In this document: positions 55,732 through 64,000 of the stretch, piece by piece
Layout: every line of letters starts with the position of its first letter
Position numbering within the stretch: position 1 is the stretch's first letter
Assembly: GCF_001426525.1 (NCBI RefSeq)
Contig: NZ_LMEW01000003.1
Coordinates: 124,001 to 188,000 of the forward strand
DNA from: Massilia sp. Root133
GTDB lineage: Bacteria; Pseudomonadota; Gammaproteobacteria; Burkholderiales; Burkholderiaceae_D
Direction of reading: 5' to 3'
DNA: 64,000 bases
The notes under the pieces: model-generated
Told to the model about the DNA's origin: nothing
What the model saw: only the letters and a program-made list of their open reading frames with translations
The model's database searches: none
Program-made: the position numbers and the translations under genes

Positions 55732-56796
55732 TTACTGAACGATCTGCGCCAGCTCACCCGCCTTGTAGCGCTCCGCCATTTTCTCCAGCGGAATCGGCTT
55801 GATCTTGGCAGCCATGCCTTCGCAGCCGAAGGAGATATAGCGTGCCTTGCAGATCTGCGTCGCGGCTTCGCGGGCCGGCTTCAGGTAGTCGCGCGGGTCG
55901 AATTTCGACGGGTTCTCGAACAGGTATTTGCGGATCGCGGCCGTCATCGCCAGGCGGATGTCCGTGTCGATATTGATCTTGCGGACGCCGTGCTTGATGC
56001 CTTCCTGGATTTCCTCGACCGGCACGCCATACGTTTCCTTCATGTCGCCGCCGAATTCGCGGATGATCGCCAGCAGCTCCTGCGGAACCGACGACGAACC
56101 GTGCATCACGAGGTGCGTGTTCGGGATGCGCGCGTGGATTTCCTTGATGCGGTCGATGGCGAGGATGTCGCCGGTCGGCTTGCGCGTGAATTTATACGCG
56201 CCGTGCGAGGTGCCGATGGCGATGGCCAGCGCGTCGCACTGGGTGCGCGCGACGAAGTCGGCGGCCTGCGCCACGTCGGTCAGCAGTTCTTCGCGGGTCA
56301 TGGTGCGGTCCGCGCCGTGGCCGTCCTCCTTGTCGCCCTTCATCGTTTCCAGCGAACCGAGCACGCCCAGTTCCGCTTCGACGGTCACGCCGATCGAGTG
56401 CGCGAATTTCACCACTTCCTTCGACACCTCGACGTTGTAGTCGTAGGAGGCGACGGACTTGCCGTCCGCTTCCAGCGAGCCGTCCATCATGACGGACGTG
56501 AAGCCCGAACGGATCGCGGCCATGCAGACGGCCGGCGACTGGCCGTGGTCCTGGTGCATGACGACGGGAATGTGCGGGTAGGCTTCGACGGCGGCGTCGA
56601 TCAGGTGGCGCAGGAACGCTTCGCCGGCATATTTGCGGGCGCCGGCCGAAGCCTGCATGATCACCGGGCTGCCGGTCTGGTCGGCCGCGGCCATGATGGC
56701 CTGGACCTGCTCCAGGTTGTTGACGTTAAACGCCGGGAGGCCGTAGCCGTGTTCGGCGGCGTGGTCCAGCAGTTGACGCATTGATACGAGTGCCAT
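55732..56796 (-). CDS. fba: class II fructose-1,6-bisphosphate aldolase
   Basis: 354 residues. Zinc-dependent aldolase of the CbbA-like subgroup: [33 protein letters not shown] (zinc His and catalytic Asp), [43 protein letters not shown] (zinc His), [10 protein letters not shown] (zinc His, phosphate) and [12 protein letters not shown]. Glycolysis/gluconeogenesis. Follows pgk and pyk on the same strand. Confidence 0.97.
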   Translation of the reverse strand: MALVSMRQLLDHAAEHGYGLPAFNVNNLEQVQAIMAAADQTGSPVIMQASAGARKYAGEAFLRHLIDAAVEAYPHIPVVMHQDHGQSPAVCMAAIRSGFTSVMMDGSLEADGKSVASYDYNVEVSKEVVKFAHSIGVTVEAELGVLGSLETMKGDKEDGHGADRTMTREELLTDVAQAADFVARTQCDALAIAIGTSHGAYKFTRKPTGDILAIDRIKEIHARIPNTHLVMHGSSSVPQELLAIIREFGGDMKETYGVPVEEIQEGIKHGVRKINIDTDIRLAMTAAIRKYLFENPSKFDPRDYLKPAREAATQICKARYISFGCEGMAAKIKPIPLEKMAERYKAGELAQIVQ

Positions 56797-56912
56797 GGTT
56801 TAGCTCCATAGGAATAAAGAAACCTTTCCGGGTCTCACACCTTCTGCGCGTGCGTGCGTCTGGCCTCGCGCGAAGGCGCGTCAGCCATGCACATCATCCG
56901 TTCGACAGTCTG

Positions 56913-56936
56913 GCGCGGCCGCGGTTGCGGCCGCGC
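56913..56936 (-). terminator. GC-rich hairpin after pyk
   Basis: Perfect 10-bp stem GCGCGGCCGC/GCGGCCGCGC with loop GGTT, 21 bases past the pyk stop; no T-tract, so it may act by stabilising the mRNA end as much as by termination. Confidence 0.45.
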
Positions 56937-56957
56937 GCTCAGGTGTTGAGCTCCCTC

Positions 56958-58406
56958 TTAATTGAATTCACCGACGCGAACGATCTTGAGCGCGTTCGTG
57001 CCGCCGACCTGGCCCATCGGCTCGCCCCACGTGACGACGATCGTGTCGCCCTTCTTGACGATGCCGTTGGCGACCAGCAAGTCTTCCGCCTGTTTCAGGA
57101 CGGCGGCGCTGTCGCCGCGCTGCGTCAGGTGGTACGCATGCACGTTACGATACAACGCAACCTTGCGTTGGGTGGTGACGCTTGGCGTCAGGGCGAAGAT
57201 CGGGGTGTCGACGCGGTGGCGGCTCATCCACAGCGCGGTCGAACCGGACTCGGTCAGCGCGACGATCGCCTTCACGCGCAGGTGGTGCGCGGTGAACAGG
57301 GCGCCGTACGCGATCGACTGGTCGATGCGGGTGAACTGCACGTTCAGGAAGTCGGCTTCCAGCTTGTTGTATTCGGAACGTTCCGCTTCGACGCAGATCG
57401 CGGACATCATCTCGACCGTCTCGACCGGCCACTTGCCGGCGGCGGTCTCGGCCGACGTCATCACGGCGTCGGTGCCGTCCAGCACAGCGTTGGCCACGTC
57501 CGACACTTCGGCGCGGGTCGGCACGGCGTTGACGATCATCGACTCCATCATCTGCGTGGCGGTGATCGCCAGCTTGTTGCAATCGCGCGCCATGCGGATC
57601 ATGCGCTTCTGCAGCGCCGGTACGGCCGCGTTGCCCACTTCGACGGCGAGGTCGCCGCGGGCGACCATGATGCCGTCGGAGGCGTCCAGGATCTCTTGCA
57701 GAACGGGAATTGCTTCCGCGCGCTCGATCTTCGCGATCATCATCGGCTTGTGGCCGAACGGCTCGCCGGCGATGTTCGCCAGCTGGCGCGCCATTTCCAT
57801 GTCGGTCGCCGTTTTCGGGAACGAGATCGCCAGGTAGTCGGCCTGGAAGGTCATCGCGGTCTTGATGTCCTCCATGTCCTTCGCGGTCAGCGCCGGCGCC
57901 GTCAGGCCGCCGCCCATGCGGTTGATGCCCTTGTTGTTGGACAGGTCGCCGCCCACCTTGACGATGGTGTGGATCTCGCTGCCGGCCACGCGCTCGACGA
58001 TCAGCACGATCAGGCCGTCGTTCAGCAGCAGCGTGTCACCCGGACGGACGTCGTTCGGCAGTGCCTTGTAGTCGAGGCCGACGCGTTCCTGGTTGCCCAG
58101 CTCGCCGTTCTCGCCCCAGCGGGCGTCCAGGATGAAGCGGTCACCGTTGTTCAGTACGATCTTGCCTTCTTCGAACTTGCCGACGCGGATCTTCGGGCCC
58201 TGCATGTCGGCCATGATCGCCACTTCGCGGCCGCACTCGGCCGCGGCGCGACGCACCAGGTTGGCACGGTCGATATGGTCCTGGGCGCGGCCGTGCGAGA
58301 AATTCAGGCGCACGATGTCCACGCCCGCGCGGATCATGCGGACGAGCGTATCGAAGTCGGAGGAAGCGGGGCCGATGGTTGCGACGATCTTGGTACCACG
58401 AGACAT
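56958..58406 (-). CDS. pyk: pyruvate kinase
   Basis: 482 residues from ATG 58404-58406 (AAGGAT upstream); the upstream open frame to 58577 is not family-like. Motifs: TKIVATIGPASSDFDTLVRM, DIVRLNFSHGRAQDH, MADMQGPKIRVGKF, YLAISFPKTATDME, IMVARGDLAVEVG (catalytic region), KRMIRMARDCNKLAITATQM and DAVMTSAETAAGKWP. PEP plus ADP to pyruvate plus ATP. Lies between pgk and fba. Confidence 0.97.
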   Translation of the reverse strand: MSRGTKIVATIGPASSDFDTLVRMIRAGVDIVRLNFSHGRAQDHIDRANLVRRAAAECGREVAIMADMQGPKIRVGKFEEGKIVLNNGDRFILDARWGENGELGNQERVGLDYKALPNDVRPGDTLLLNDGLIVLIVERVAGSEIHTIVKVGGDLSNNKGINRMGGGLTAPALTAKDMEDIKTAMTFQADYLAISFPKTATDMEMARQLANIAGEPFGHKPMMIAKIERAEAIPVLQEILDASDGIMVARGDLAVEVGNAAVPALQKRMIRMARDCNKLAITATQMMESMIVNAVPTRAEVSDVANAVLDGTDAVMTSAETAAGKWPVETVEMMSAICVEAERSEYNKLEADFLNVQFTRIDQSIAYGALFTAHHLRVKAIVALTESGSTALWMSRHRVDTPIFALTPSVTTQRKVALYRNVHAYHLTQRGDSAAVLKQAEDLLVANGIVKKGDTIVVTWGEPMGQVGGTNALKIVRVGEFN

Positions 58407-58424
58407 TGATCTATCCTTGAAGTG

Positions 58425-58448
58425 AAAAGCGCAGCCCGTGGGCTGCGC
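58425..58448 (-). terminator. hairpin between pgk and pyk
   Basis: GCGCAGCCC/GGGCTGCGC with a 2-base loop; on the minus strand TTTT follows. Downstream of pgk and 19 bases ahead of the pyk start, so it probably reduces pgk read-through. Confidence 0.65.
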
Positions 58449-58464
58449 CGGTGACCGTGAGGTG

Positions 58465-59670
58465 TTATTTCGCAGCGCTACGCTGCAGCAGGATCTCCAC
58501 CGCCGGAAGCGTCTTACCTTCGAGGAACTCGAGGAAGGCGCCGCCGCCGGTCGAGATATAGCCGACTTGGTCGGCAATATTGTATTTTGCGATGGCAGCC
58601 AGGGTGTCGCCGCCGCCCGCGATCGAGAAGGCTTTCGATGCGGCGATGGCCTGGGCCAGGGTCTTGGTGCCTTCGGCGAACTGGTCGAACTCGAACACGC
58701 CGACCGGACCGTTCCACACGATGGTGCCCGCCTTGGCGATCTGCTCGGCGAGCTGGGCCGCGGTCTTCGGGCCGATGTCCAGGATCATGTCGTCGTCGGC
58801 CACATCCTTGACGTCCTTGACGGTCGCGGTGGCGGTCGGCGAAAACTCCTTCGCGCACACGACGTCCACCGGGATCGGCACGGTCGCGCCACGGGCGGCC
58901 ATCTTGTCGATGATGGTTTTCGCCTCGCCGACGAGGTCCGCTTCCGCCAGCGATTTGCCGATGTTCAGGCCCACGGCCTTCATGAACGTGTTGGCGATGC
59001 CGCCGCCCACGATCAGGTTGTCGACCTTGTCGGCCAGGCTCTGCAGGATCGACAGCTTGGTCGACACCTTGGAGCCGGCGACGATCGCCAGCAGCGGACG
59101 CTGCGGCGCGCCCAGGGCCTTGCCCAGCGCATCCAGCTCGGCCGCCAGCAGCGGACCGGCGGCGACCACGGGCGCGAACTTCGCGATGCCGTGCGTGGTC
59201 GCTTCGGCGCGGTGCGCGGTGCCGAAGGCGTCATTCACATAGATGTCGCACAGCTTGGCCATCTTCTGCGCCAGCTCGTCCGAATTCTTCTTCTCGCCCT
59301 TGTTGACGCGGCAGTTTTCCAGCAGCACGACCTGGCCCGGCGCGACGTCGACGCCATCGACCCAGTTCTGTTTCAGTTCAACCGGCTGGCCCAGCAGCTC
59401 GGACAGGCGCTTGGCGACCGGCGCCAGGCTGTCTTCCGGCTTGAACTCGCCCTCGGTCGGACGGCCCAGGTGCGACGTGACCATCACGGCCGCACCCGCA
59501 TCAAGCGCAGCGCGGATCGCGGGAACCGAAGCACGCACGCGCGTGTCTTCCGTAATGTTGCCGGCGTCGTCCTGCGGGACATTCAGGTCGGCGCGGATGA
59601 AGACGCGCTTGCCTTTCAGCGCGTCTTGGTCGATCAGGTCTTGCAAGCGGGTGAAATTGAGAACGGCCAT
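58465..59670 (-). CDS. pgk: phosphoglycerate kinase
   Basis: 401 residues from ATG 59668-59670 (three codons inside the open frame). Motifs: [88 protein letters not shown] and [15 protein letters not shown]. Transfers phosphate between 1,3-bisphosphoglycerate and ADP. Heads the pgk-pyk-fba group. Confidence 0.97.
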   Translation of the reverse strand: MAVLNFTRLQDLIDQDALKGKRVFIRADLNVPQDDAGNITEDTRVRASVPAIRAALDAGAAVMVTSHLGRPTEGEFKPEDSLAPVAKRLSELLGQPVELKQNWVDGVDVAPGQVVLLENCRVNKGEKKNSDELAQKMAKLCDIYVNDAFGTAHRAEATTHGIAKFAPVVAAGPLLAAELDALGKALGAPQRPLLAIVAGSKVSTKLSILQSLADKVDNLIVGGGIANTFMKAVGLNIGKSLAEADLVGEAKTIIDKMAARGATVPIPVDVVCAKEFSPTATATVKDVKDVADDDMILDIGPKTAAQLAEQIAKAGTIVWNGPVGVFEFDQFAEGTKTLAQAIAASKAFSIAGGGDTLAAIAKYNIADQVGYISTGGGAFLEFLEGKTLPAVEILLQRSAAK

Positions 59671-59710
59671 TGTCAACAATCTTGGAATGTTTAAAAAACG
59701 CTATTTTACC

Positions 59711-60055
59711 TTAGCCGACCCCATGGAAAACACCAGAAACGCGCAGCACAGTAAATACCACCATGCCAATAACGATGGTCTGCAACATGTTCCGCCGCCA
59801 CAGGTAGTAGGCCAGCGAGATGATACCGGCCAGGAGTTTCGGGTTCGTGACGGCCAGCTCGACCTCCCCCTGCGGCCCCAGCATGAAATCGGGCGCGACG
59901 ATCGCGGCCAGCGCGCAGGCGGGCGCATAGCGCAGCATTTCCTGCACGCGCCGGGGAATCGTCACGCGGTGGCCCACCATCCACAAGGCGCTGCGGCAGC
60001 ATGCGGTGGCGACACCCAGCACCACGATGACGGTCCAGATTTCCCAGTCAGCCAT
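59711..60055 (-). CDS. azlD: branched-chain amino acid exporter small subunit, AzlD
   Basis: 114 residues from ATG 60053-60055, overlapping azlC by 8 bp. Three to four hydrophobic helices; WTVIVVLGVATACCRSALWM and LRYAPACALAAIVAPDFML match AzlD. Works with AzlC to export branched-chain or similar amino acids. Confidence 0.92.
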   Translation of the reverse strand: MADWEIWTVIVVLGVATACCRSALWMVGHRVTIPRRVQEMLRYAPACALAAIVAPDFMLGPQGEVELAVTNPKLLAGIISLAYYLWRRNMLQTIVIGMVVFTVLRVSGVFHGVG

Positions 60056-60791
60056 GGCGGACCTTGCGGCGTTCCTGCGTTTCCTCGATGGCGATGGCGG
60101 TGACCATGCCGACGAGAACCGCAAGCAGCAGCCCGAGCTTGTACGGCAGGCCATGCGCCAGCACGGACACGATGCCCGCCACGAGCACGCCGCACAGGGC
60201 CGCGCTGTTCATGACCAGCGGGACGAGGATGCACAGGATGGCGAGCGTGCCGGCAAAGCCCAGCTGCCATTCCGTCGGCACGGCGCTGCCCAGGAAGATG
60301 CCGATGAACGTGCCGACCTGCCACGCGACCCAGCTCGGATACAGCAAGCCCTTCAGGAACGACAGCTTGCCCCGTTCGGGCGCCGTGCGGGGATAGCGCT
60401 GCAGGAAGAGCGCGGTGGTCAGGTCGCCGGAGATATGGCCAAGATAAAAACGCTGCACCACCGGCAGGTGCGAGAAATGGGGGGCGAGCAGTGCGGAAAA
60501 GATGACGAACCGCAGGTTGACGACGAAGGCGGTGGCGAAGATGACGCCGATGGGGGCGCCGGTGGCGATCAGCGGCAGCGATGCAAGCTGCGCCGAACCG
60601 GAATACACGATCAGCGTCATGGCGCTGGCTTGCAGCACCGTGAGGCCGCTCTTGACCATCGCGACCCCGACCACGATGCCCCATGCGCCGAGGCCGAACA
60701 GCGTGGGCAGGCCGACCTGGAAACCCTCGCGCCAGGCGACGGGGTCGTGCCCGTCGACATCGTTGCCGCTCTCCATGCGCACTCCGCTCAT
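60048..60791 (-). CDS. azlC: branched-chain amino acid exporter large subunit, AzlC
   Basis: 247 residues from ATG 60789-60791, preceded by CAGGA; the TTG at 60809 is less likely. Seven or so helices; WREGFQVGLPTLFGLGAWGI, MTLIVYSGSAQLASLPLI and VNLRFVIFSALLAPHFSHLP are AzlC signatures. Pairs with azlD behind it. Divergent from the CHCC zinc-finger gene over about 225 bp. Confidence 0.94.
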   Translation of the reverse strand: MSGVRMESGNDVDGHDPVAWREGFQVGLPTLFGLGAWGIVVGVAMVKSGLTVLQASAMTLIVYSGSAQLASLPLIATGAPIGVIFATAFVVNLRFVIFSALLAPHFSHLPVVQRFYLGHISGDLTTALFLQRYPRTAPERGKLSFLKGLLYPSWVAWQVGTFIGIFLGSAVPTEWQLGFAGTLAILCILVPLVMNSAALCGVLVAGIVSVLAHGLPYKLGLLLAVLVGMVTAIAIEETQERRKVRHG

Positions 60792-61015
60792 GTCGCGTTC
60801 CTGCAACAAAAGCGGTCGACAAGCATGGCGGACAGGCTGCGTTCGGACATGAAACGAGGGCGTGAAAATGCGCGTAGATTTCCCTGTCGGAAATTCTACT
60901 CGACAGTATTAAGGTTGCTATTCTACCGGACCATTCCGGCAATCAGGTCGAATCCGTTAGAATCGTGGTTTTGGGAATGCTGTGTTTCCCTACCTATTAG
61001 CTGACGGAGAAATGA

Positions 61016-61210
61016 ATGAACGACAAGACCATCCCGGTCGTGGAACTGGAAGCCAAGGACCTGCCGGCCTATTGCCCGAACCCTGCCATGCCGCTGTGGT
61101 CGTCGCACCCGCGCGTGTTCCTGGACTTCGATCATGACGGCAACGCAAAGTGCCCGTACTGCGGCACCCAGTACCGCCTGAAGCCGGGCACCGTGCTGGC
61201 GCATCACTGA
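61016..61210 (+). CDS. CHCC-type zinc-finger protein (zf-CHCC)
   Basis: 64 residues. C20, H31, C46 and C49 in YCPNP, SSHPRVFLDFD and AKCPYCGTQYRL form the CHCC zinc site of the zf-CHCC family, related to the zinc-binding end of the mitochondrial complex I NDUFS6 subunit. Small stand-alone forms are conserved in proteobacteria; role unclear. Ahead of the YheT hydrolase by 24 bp, same strand. Confidence 0.9.
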   Translation: MNDKTIPVVELEAKDLPAYCPNPAMPLWSSHPRVFLDFDHDGNAKCPYCGTQYRLKPGTVLAHH

Positions 61211-61234
61211 TTTCTTTCCTGTCGGGAGCTTGCC

Positions 61235-62236
61235 GTGAACCAAGCGGGCGCAGCAGGCTACCAGGCGCCGTGGTGGCTGCCGGGCGGTGACCTGCAGACG
61301 ATTTATCCCGCCGTCTGCATCCGCAAGCCGGCCGTCGCCTACCGGCGCGAACGCTGGAACACCCCCTGCGGCCAGGATTTCATCGACGTCGACCTCGTCG
61401 ACGGCGCCTCCCCTGCTTCTCCCTGCGTACTGCTGTTCCATGGCCTGGAAGGGTCGTCGGACAGCCATTACGCGCGGTCGCTGATGGCGGCCGCCAAAGC
61501 GCGCGGCTGGCATGGCGCGATCCCGCATTTCCGCGGCTGCTCGGGCGAGCCGAACCTCGCGCCCCGCTTCTACCACTCCGGCGACGCCGAAGAACTCGAC
61601 TGGATCATCCGCCGCCTGCGCCCCCGCCATTCCGGGCCGTTCTACGTGGCCGGCGTCTCGCTGGGCGGCAACGCGCTGCTGCGCTGGCTCGGTGAACAGG
61701 GCCATGGCGCGGGCATCGTCGATGCCGCCGTGGCCATCTCCGCCCCGCTCGACCTGGCGGCCGGCGGCGCCGCGCTGTCGGCCGGCTTCAACCGCCTGTA
61801 CACCCGCATGTTCCTGCAGACGTTGAAGCCGAAGGCATTGGCCAAGCTGGACCGCTTTCCCGGCCTGTTCGACCGCGACCGCCTCCTCGCCGCGAACGAT
61901 TTATATAGTTTCGACAACGTCGTCACCGCCCCGCTGCACGGTTACCGCGACACGGACGATTACTGGCACCGCGCCAGCGCCCGCCACGTCCTGCACGACA
62001 TCGTCGTGCCGACGCTCGTGCTGAATGCGCAGAACGACCCGTTCCTGCCCGGCCGGCACCTGCCGCGGACAGCTGCACACGCGGTGACCCTGGAGTATCC
62101 CGAGACGGGCGGTCACGTCGGCTTTTCCGTCGGTCCCTTCCCGGGGCGGCTCGACTGGCTGCCGCAACGCATCCTGACATTTTTCGACGACACGGCCATG
62201 CGCGCGCCCGCGCCCGCGCGGCTGTGCGAAGCTTGA
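61235..62236 (+). CDS. YheT-family alpha/beta hydrolase
   Basis: 333 residues from GTG 61235, supported by GGGAG eight bases upstream. Motifs: PWWLPGGDLQTIYPA at the N-terminus, CVLLFHGLEGSSDSHYARSL (oxyanion HG), PHFRGCSGEPN, VAGVSLGGNALLRWL (nucleophile Ser), LVLNAQNDPFLPGRHLP (acid) and ETGGHVGF (His). The YheT family acts on esters of unclear identity. Four bp ahead of the next gene. Confidence 0.92.
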   Translation: MNQAGAAGYQAPWWLPGGDLQTIYPAVCIRKPAVAYRRERWNTPCGQDFIDVDLVDGASPASPCVLLFHGLEGSSDSHYARSLMAAAKARGWHGAIPHFRGCSGEPNLAPRFYHSGDAEELDWIIRRLRPRHSGPFYVAGVSLGGNALLRWLGEQGHGAGIVDAAVAISAPLDLAAGGAALSAGFNRLYTRMFLQTLKPKALAKLDRFPGLFDRDRLLAANDLYSFDNVVTAPLHGYRDTDDYWHRASARHVLHDIVVPTLVLNAQNDPFLPGRHLPRTAAHAVTLEYPETGGHVGFSVGPFPGRLDWLPQRILTFFDDTAMRAPAPARLCEA

Positions 62237-62239
62237 ACC

Positions 62240-62842
62240 ATGGACGACATCGTAAAACAGGCAATGGCCAAGTGGCCGAACGTGCCGTACTGCTACGGCT
62301 GGCTGGCACTGGACGCGCGCGGCGCCTGGCGCATGCGCGACGAGGCGGCCCAGCGCGCGGGCGCCCCTGGCGACAAGCTGACGAATGCCGCACTGGTCGG
62401 CTTCATCGCCCGCAATTATTTATCGGATGAGCGCGGCTGCTGGTATTTCCAGAACGGTCCGCAGCGCGTGTACATCAACCTCGAGACAACGCCCTTCATC
62501 GCGCGCACGGATCCGGCGCAGGGCCTCGTGCTGCACACGGGGCAGCCGCTGGGCGCGCCGGAAGAAACGTTCATGACGGACGCCGGCGGCATCGTGCTGC
62601 GTGCTGGCCGGACGGTGGCCCAGTTGGACGACCGCGACGCGGCGCAATTGCTGCAGGCGTTCGAGCTGGATGGGCGGCCTGCGTCTGACGACGAGGTGAT
62701 GACGTGGATGGCAGGCGGCGCCGGAGAGCTGGCGCTGCGCTGGCAGGACAGGCGTATTGCGGTGGGACGGCTAACGGCGGACGAGGTGCCGGCACGCTTC
62801 GGGTTCGTGCGGCTGCCGGACTTGCTGCAAGGGCAAAAATAG
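62240..62842 (+). CDS. conserved betaproteobacterial DUF protein (DUF2946-like)
   Basis: 200 residues, soluble. It begins MDDIVKQAMAKWPNVPYCYG followed by WLALDARGAWRMRDE, and contains RGCWYFQNGPQRVYINLE, the opening of a conserved family (a DUF2944/DUF2946-type annotation, recalled with low certainty) found mainly in Burkholderiales. No enzymatic motif seen. It follows the YheT gene closely, suggesting an operon. The C-terminus is more variable. Confidence 0.65.
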   Translation: MDDIVKQAMAKWPNVPYCYGWLALDARGAWRMRDEAAQRAGAPGDKLTNAALVGFIARNYLSDERGCWYFQNGPQRVYINLETTPFIARTDPAQGLVLHTGQPLGAPEETFMTDAGGIVLRAGRTVAQLDDRDAAQLLQAFELDGRPASDDEVMTWMAGGAGELALRWQDRRIAVGRLTADEVPARFGFVRLPDLLQGQK

Positions 62843-62853
62843 ATAACATGTGA

Positions 62854-62937
62854 ACGTCGATCCCGCGAAGGCGGGAACCGAATTTTTGGGTAGGTCGCTC
62901 ACGCAAAATTAGGCCCCTGCCTTCGCAGGGGCGACGT
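62854..62937. repeat. second inverted pair of REP-like palindromes
   Basis: Copy C at 62854-62886 (ACGTCGATCCCGCGAAGGCG then GGAACCGAATTTT) and inverted copy D at 62905-62937. Same family as 55598-55722 (shared CGTCG...CCGCGAAGGCGGG core). It fills the gap between the DUF gene and the convergent M48 gene and may act as their terminator. Confidence 0.75.
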
Positions 62938-62946
62938 GGTTTTGGG

Positions 62947-64000
62947 TTACCGATCCTTGTCCTTCTTCTCTTTCTTCTCGTCCTTCTGCCGCTCGTTCAG
63001 CTCGCGCTCGCGCGCATCGATCACGGCCTGGTCGTAGAACGACACATCCTTCGCCTTGCGCGCGAGATTGAGCTGGTCGACGGCCGCCGGCAACGCGCCC
63101 GACAGCACATACGATTCTGCCAGCGCCATATGCTGCAGCGCGATCTTGCCCTGGGCCGCATAGGCCTTGGCGAGCTGGTCGTACAGCTTGGGCTCTTCGC
63201 GGTATTGCTGCACCTGGTCGCGCAGGAACTGGGCCGCCTTGTCCAGCTGGCCGTCCGCGATCAGCGCGTCGGCATACTGGCGCGCCAGCATGCGCGACAG
63301 CGGGAATTTCTGGTACGCGGCTTCCGCATCCTGCACGGCCTGGTGGACGACGGCGGGCGGCTGCCCCGGCGCCAGCTTGATCTCGGTGCCGAGGGCGGCG
63401 AACATGGCGCTGCCATCGGTACCGCTGCGCTCGCTCGAAAACACGCCGGGACGCGGCCTGGTCGATGCCTTCGCCTTGTCGAGCCAGCTCTGCGCCCCTT
63501 TCAGGTCGCCCTGCTTCAGCGCGAGGAACGACAGGCCGTACATCGCGGCCGTCTGCTGCTGCGTGTTCGGCTGGGCCAGCTGGCTGTCGAACGTGGATTT
63601 CGCTTCGTCGCGCCCCTTCTGGCTTTCGTCCTGCAGCACGCGCGCGCGCGCGCGTACGAGGTGGAACTCGATGCTGTCCGGCCGGATGTGCATCACCTTC
63701 GGATTGTCGCGGATGCGCGCCTGGATGTCGGCGATGCGCTCACCCGTCAGCGGGTGGCTGCTGAGCCAGGCCGGCGCCTCGCCATAGACGCGCGTCGTGC
63801 TCTGCAGGCGCTTGAAGAACGCCACCATGCCCGACGTGTCGTAACCGGCCGCGCGCATCGTCTGGAAGCCGACGCGATCGGCCTCGCGCTCGGCGTCGCG
63901 GCTGAAATTCAGCTGGCGCTGGATGGCGAGACCTTGGCCGCCCAGCATGACGCCCATCGCCGCATCGGCCCCGCCGCCGGCCTTGCCGACGAGCGCCGCC
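62947..64000 (-). CDS. M48 family metalloprotease with TPR region (BepA-like), 5' end beyond window
   Basis: The last 351 residues are present. NFSRDAEREADRVGFQTM carries the third zinc ligand (the E of E-x-x-A-D) of M48 peptidases; the HEXXH helix lies outside the window. A substrate-loop-like LSSHPLTGERIADIQARI follows, then TPR-like helices (about 150-310), and a Lys/Glu/Asp-rich tail. Resembles BepA/YfgC, a periplasmic protease and chaperone for outer-membrane protein assembly. Confidence 0.85.
   Translation of the reverse strand, partial: AALVGKAGGGADAAMGVMLGGQGLAIQRQLNFSRDAEREADRVGFQTMRAAGYDTSGMVAFFKRLQSTTRVYGEAPAWLSSHPLTGERIADIQARIRDNPKVMHIRPDSIEFHLVRARARVLQDESQKGRDEAKSTFDSQLAQPNTQQQTAAMYGLSFLALKQGDLKGAQSWLDKAKASTRPRPGVFSSERSGTDGSAMFAALGTEIKLAPGQPPAVVHQAVQDAEAAYQKFPLSRMLARQYADALIADGQLDKAAQFLRDQVQQYREEPKLYDQLAKAYAAQGKIALQHMALAESYVLSGALPAAVDQLNLARKAKDVSFYDQAVIDARERELNERQKDEKKEKKDKDR

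Noticed and set aside
54829..56784. 651-codon + strand frame across purC and fba
   Set aside because: Runs antisense to two conserved enzymes and through the REP-like repeats.

Overview
The window is GC-rich chromosomal DNA, most likely from a betaproteobacterium of the Oxalobacteraceae (Massilia or a close relative). This rests on the overall gene content: a FxDxF-type PEP-CTERM exoprotein, YfiR-linked c-di-GMP signalling, and a pgk-pyk-fba-purC-purE-purK-sua5 run on one strand. The genus is inferred from family resemblance and was not checked by a search. Most of the window is ordinary housekeeping DNA. The exception is an accessory segment between about 3.3 and 14 kb.

Region 1 (1-3.3 kb) holds the start of an exported PEP-CTERM protein, a small two-helix membrane protein, a KimA/APC-type permease and tRNA-Leu(CAA). 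Region 2 (3.34-10.30 kb) is a compact genomic island. A 109-bp direct repeat starts inside the 3' end of tRNA-Leu (3336-3444) and recurs, degenerate, at 10191-10299. Between the copies lie an AbiEi-type winged-helix remnant; a methyltransferase-HNH fusion followed by a membrane-anchored DUF2726 (nuclease-like) protein, this pair being bracketed by a 21-bp near-repeat; and a Tde1-like type VI secretion DNase effector with a glycine zipper, followed by three tandem Tdi1-like immunity paralogues. No integrase is visible. Region 3 (10.3-14 kb) has two unrecognised proteins in one probable operon, divergent from a WYL-domain regulator. This arrangement resembles WYL-controlled defence loci, but the two proteins match nothing I know.

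Region 4 (14-24 kb) contains a periplasmic solute-binding protein, a large MHYT hybrid kinase with an HD-GYP response regulator, and a four-gene cluster (two GT4 glycosyltransferases, rmd, gmd) that would make and transfer GDP-D-rhamnose or a related 6-deoxyhexose. Region 5 (24-41.4 kb) has maeB, an AhpD-like/AraC pair, thiL, a YfiR-kinase-GGDEF/EAL operon, pncC, a metallophosphatase, an M16 peptidase, an ArsR-CDF metal-efflux pair with a visible operator, and cysK. Region 6 (41.4-54 kb) has an FKBP, tcdA, an unusual hemerythrin-PdxH fusion, cfa, msrA, a flavin reductase, a glutaryl-CoA dehydrogenase, ompW, two lipoprotein esterases, and the end of the purine/t6A operon. Region 7 (54-64 kb) has purE, purC, fba, pyk, pgk, the azlCD exporter, a CHCC zinc-finger protein, a YheT hydrolase, a conserved unknown and the 3' part of an M48 protease.

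Non-coding features include several intrinsic terminators, two inverted pairs of REP/BIME-like palindromes (55.6 and 62.9 kb) and a 106-bp nested inverted repeat at 41.3 kb. I saw no CRISPR array, rRNA, insertion sequence or prophage structural genes.
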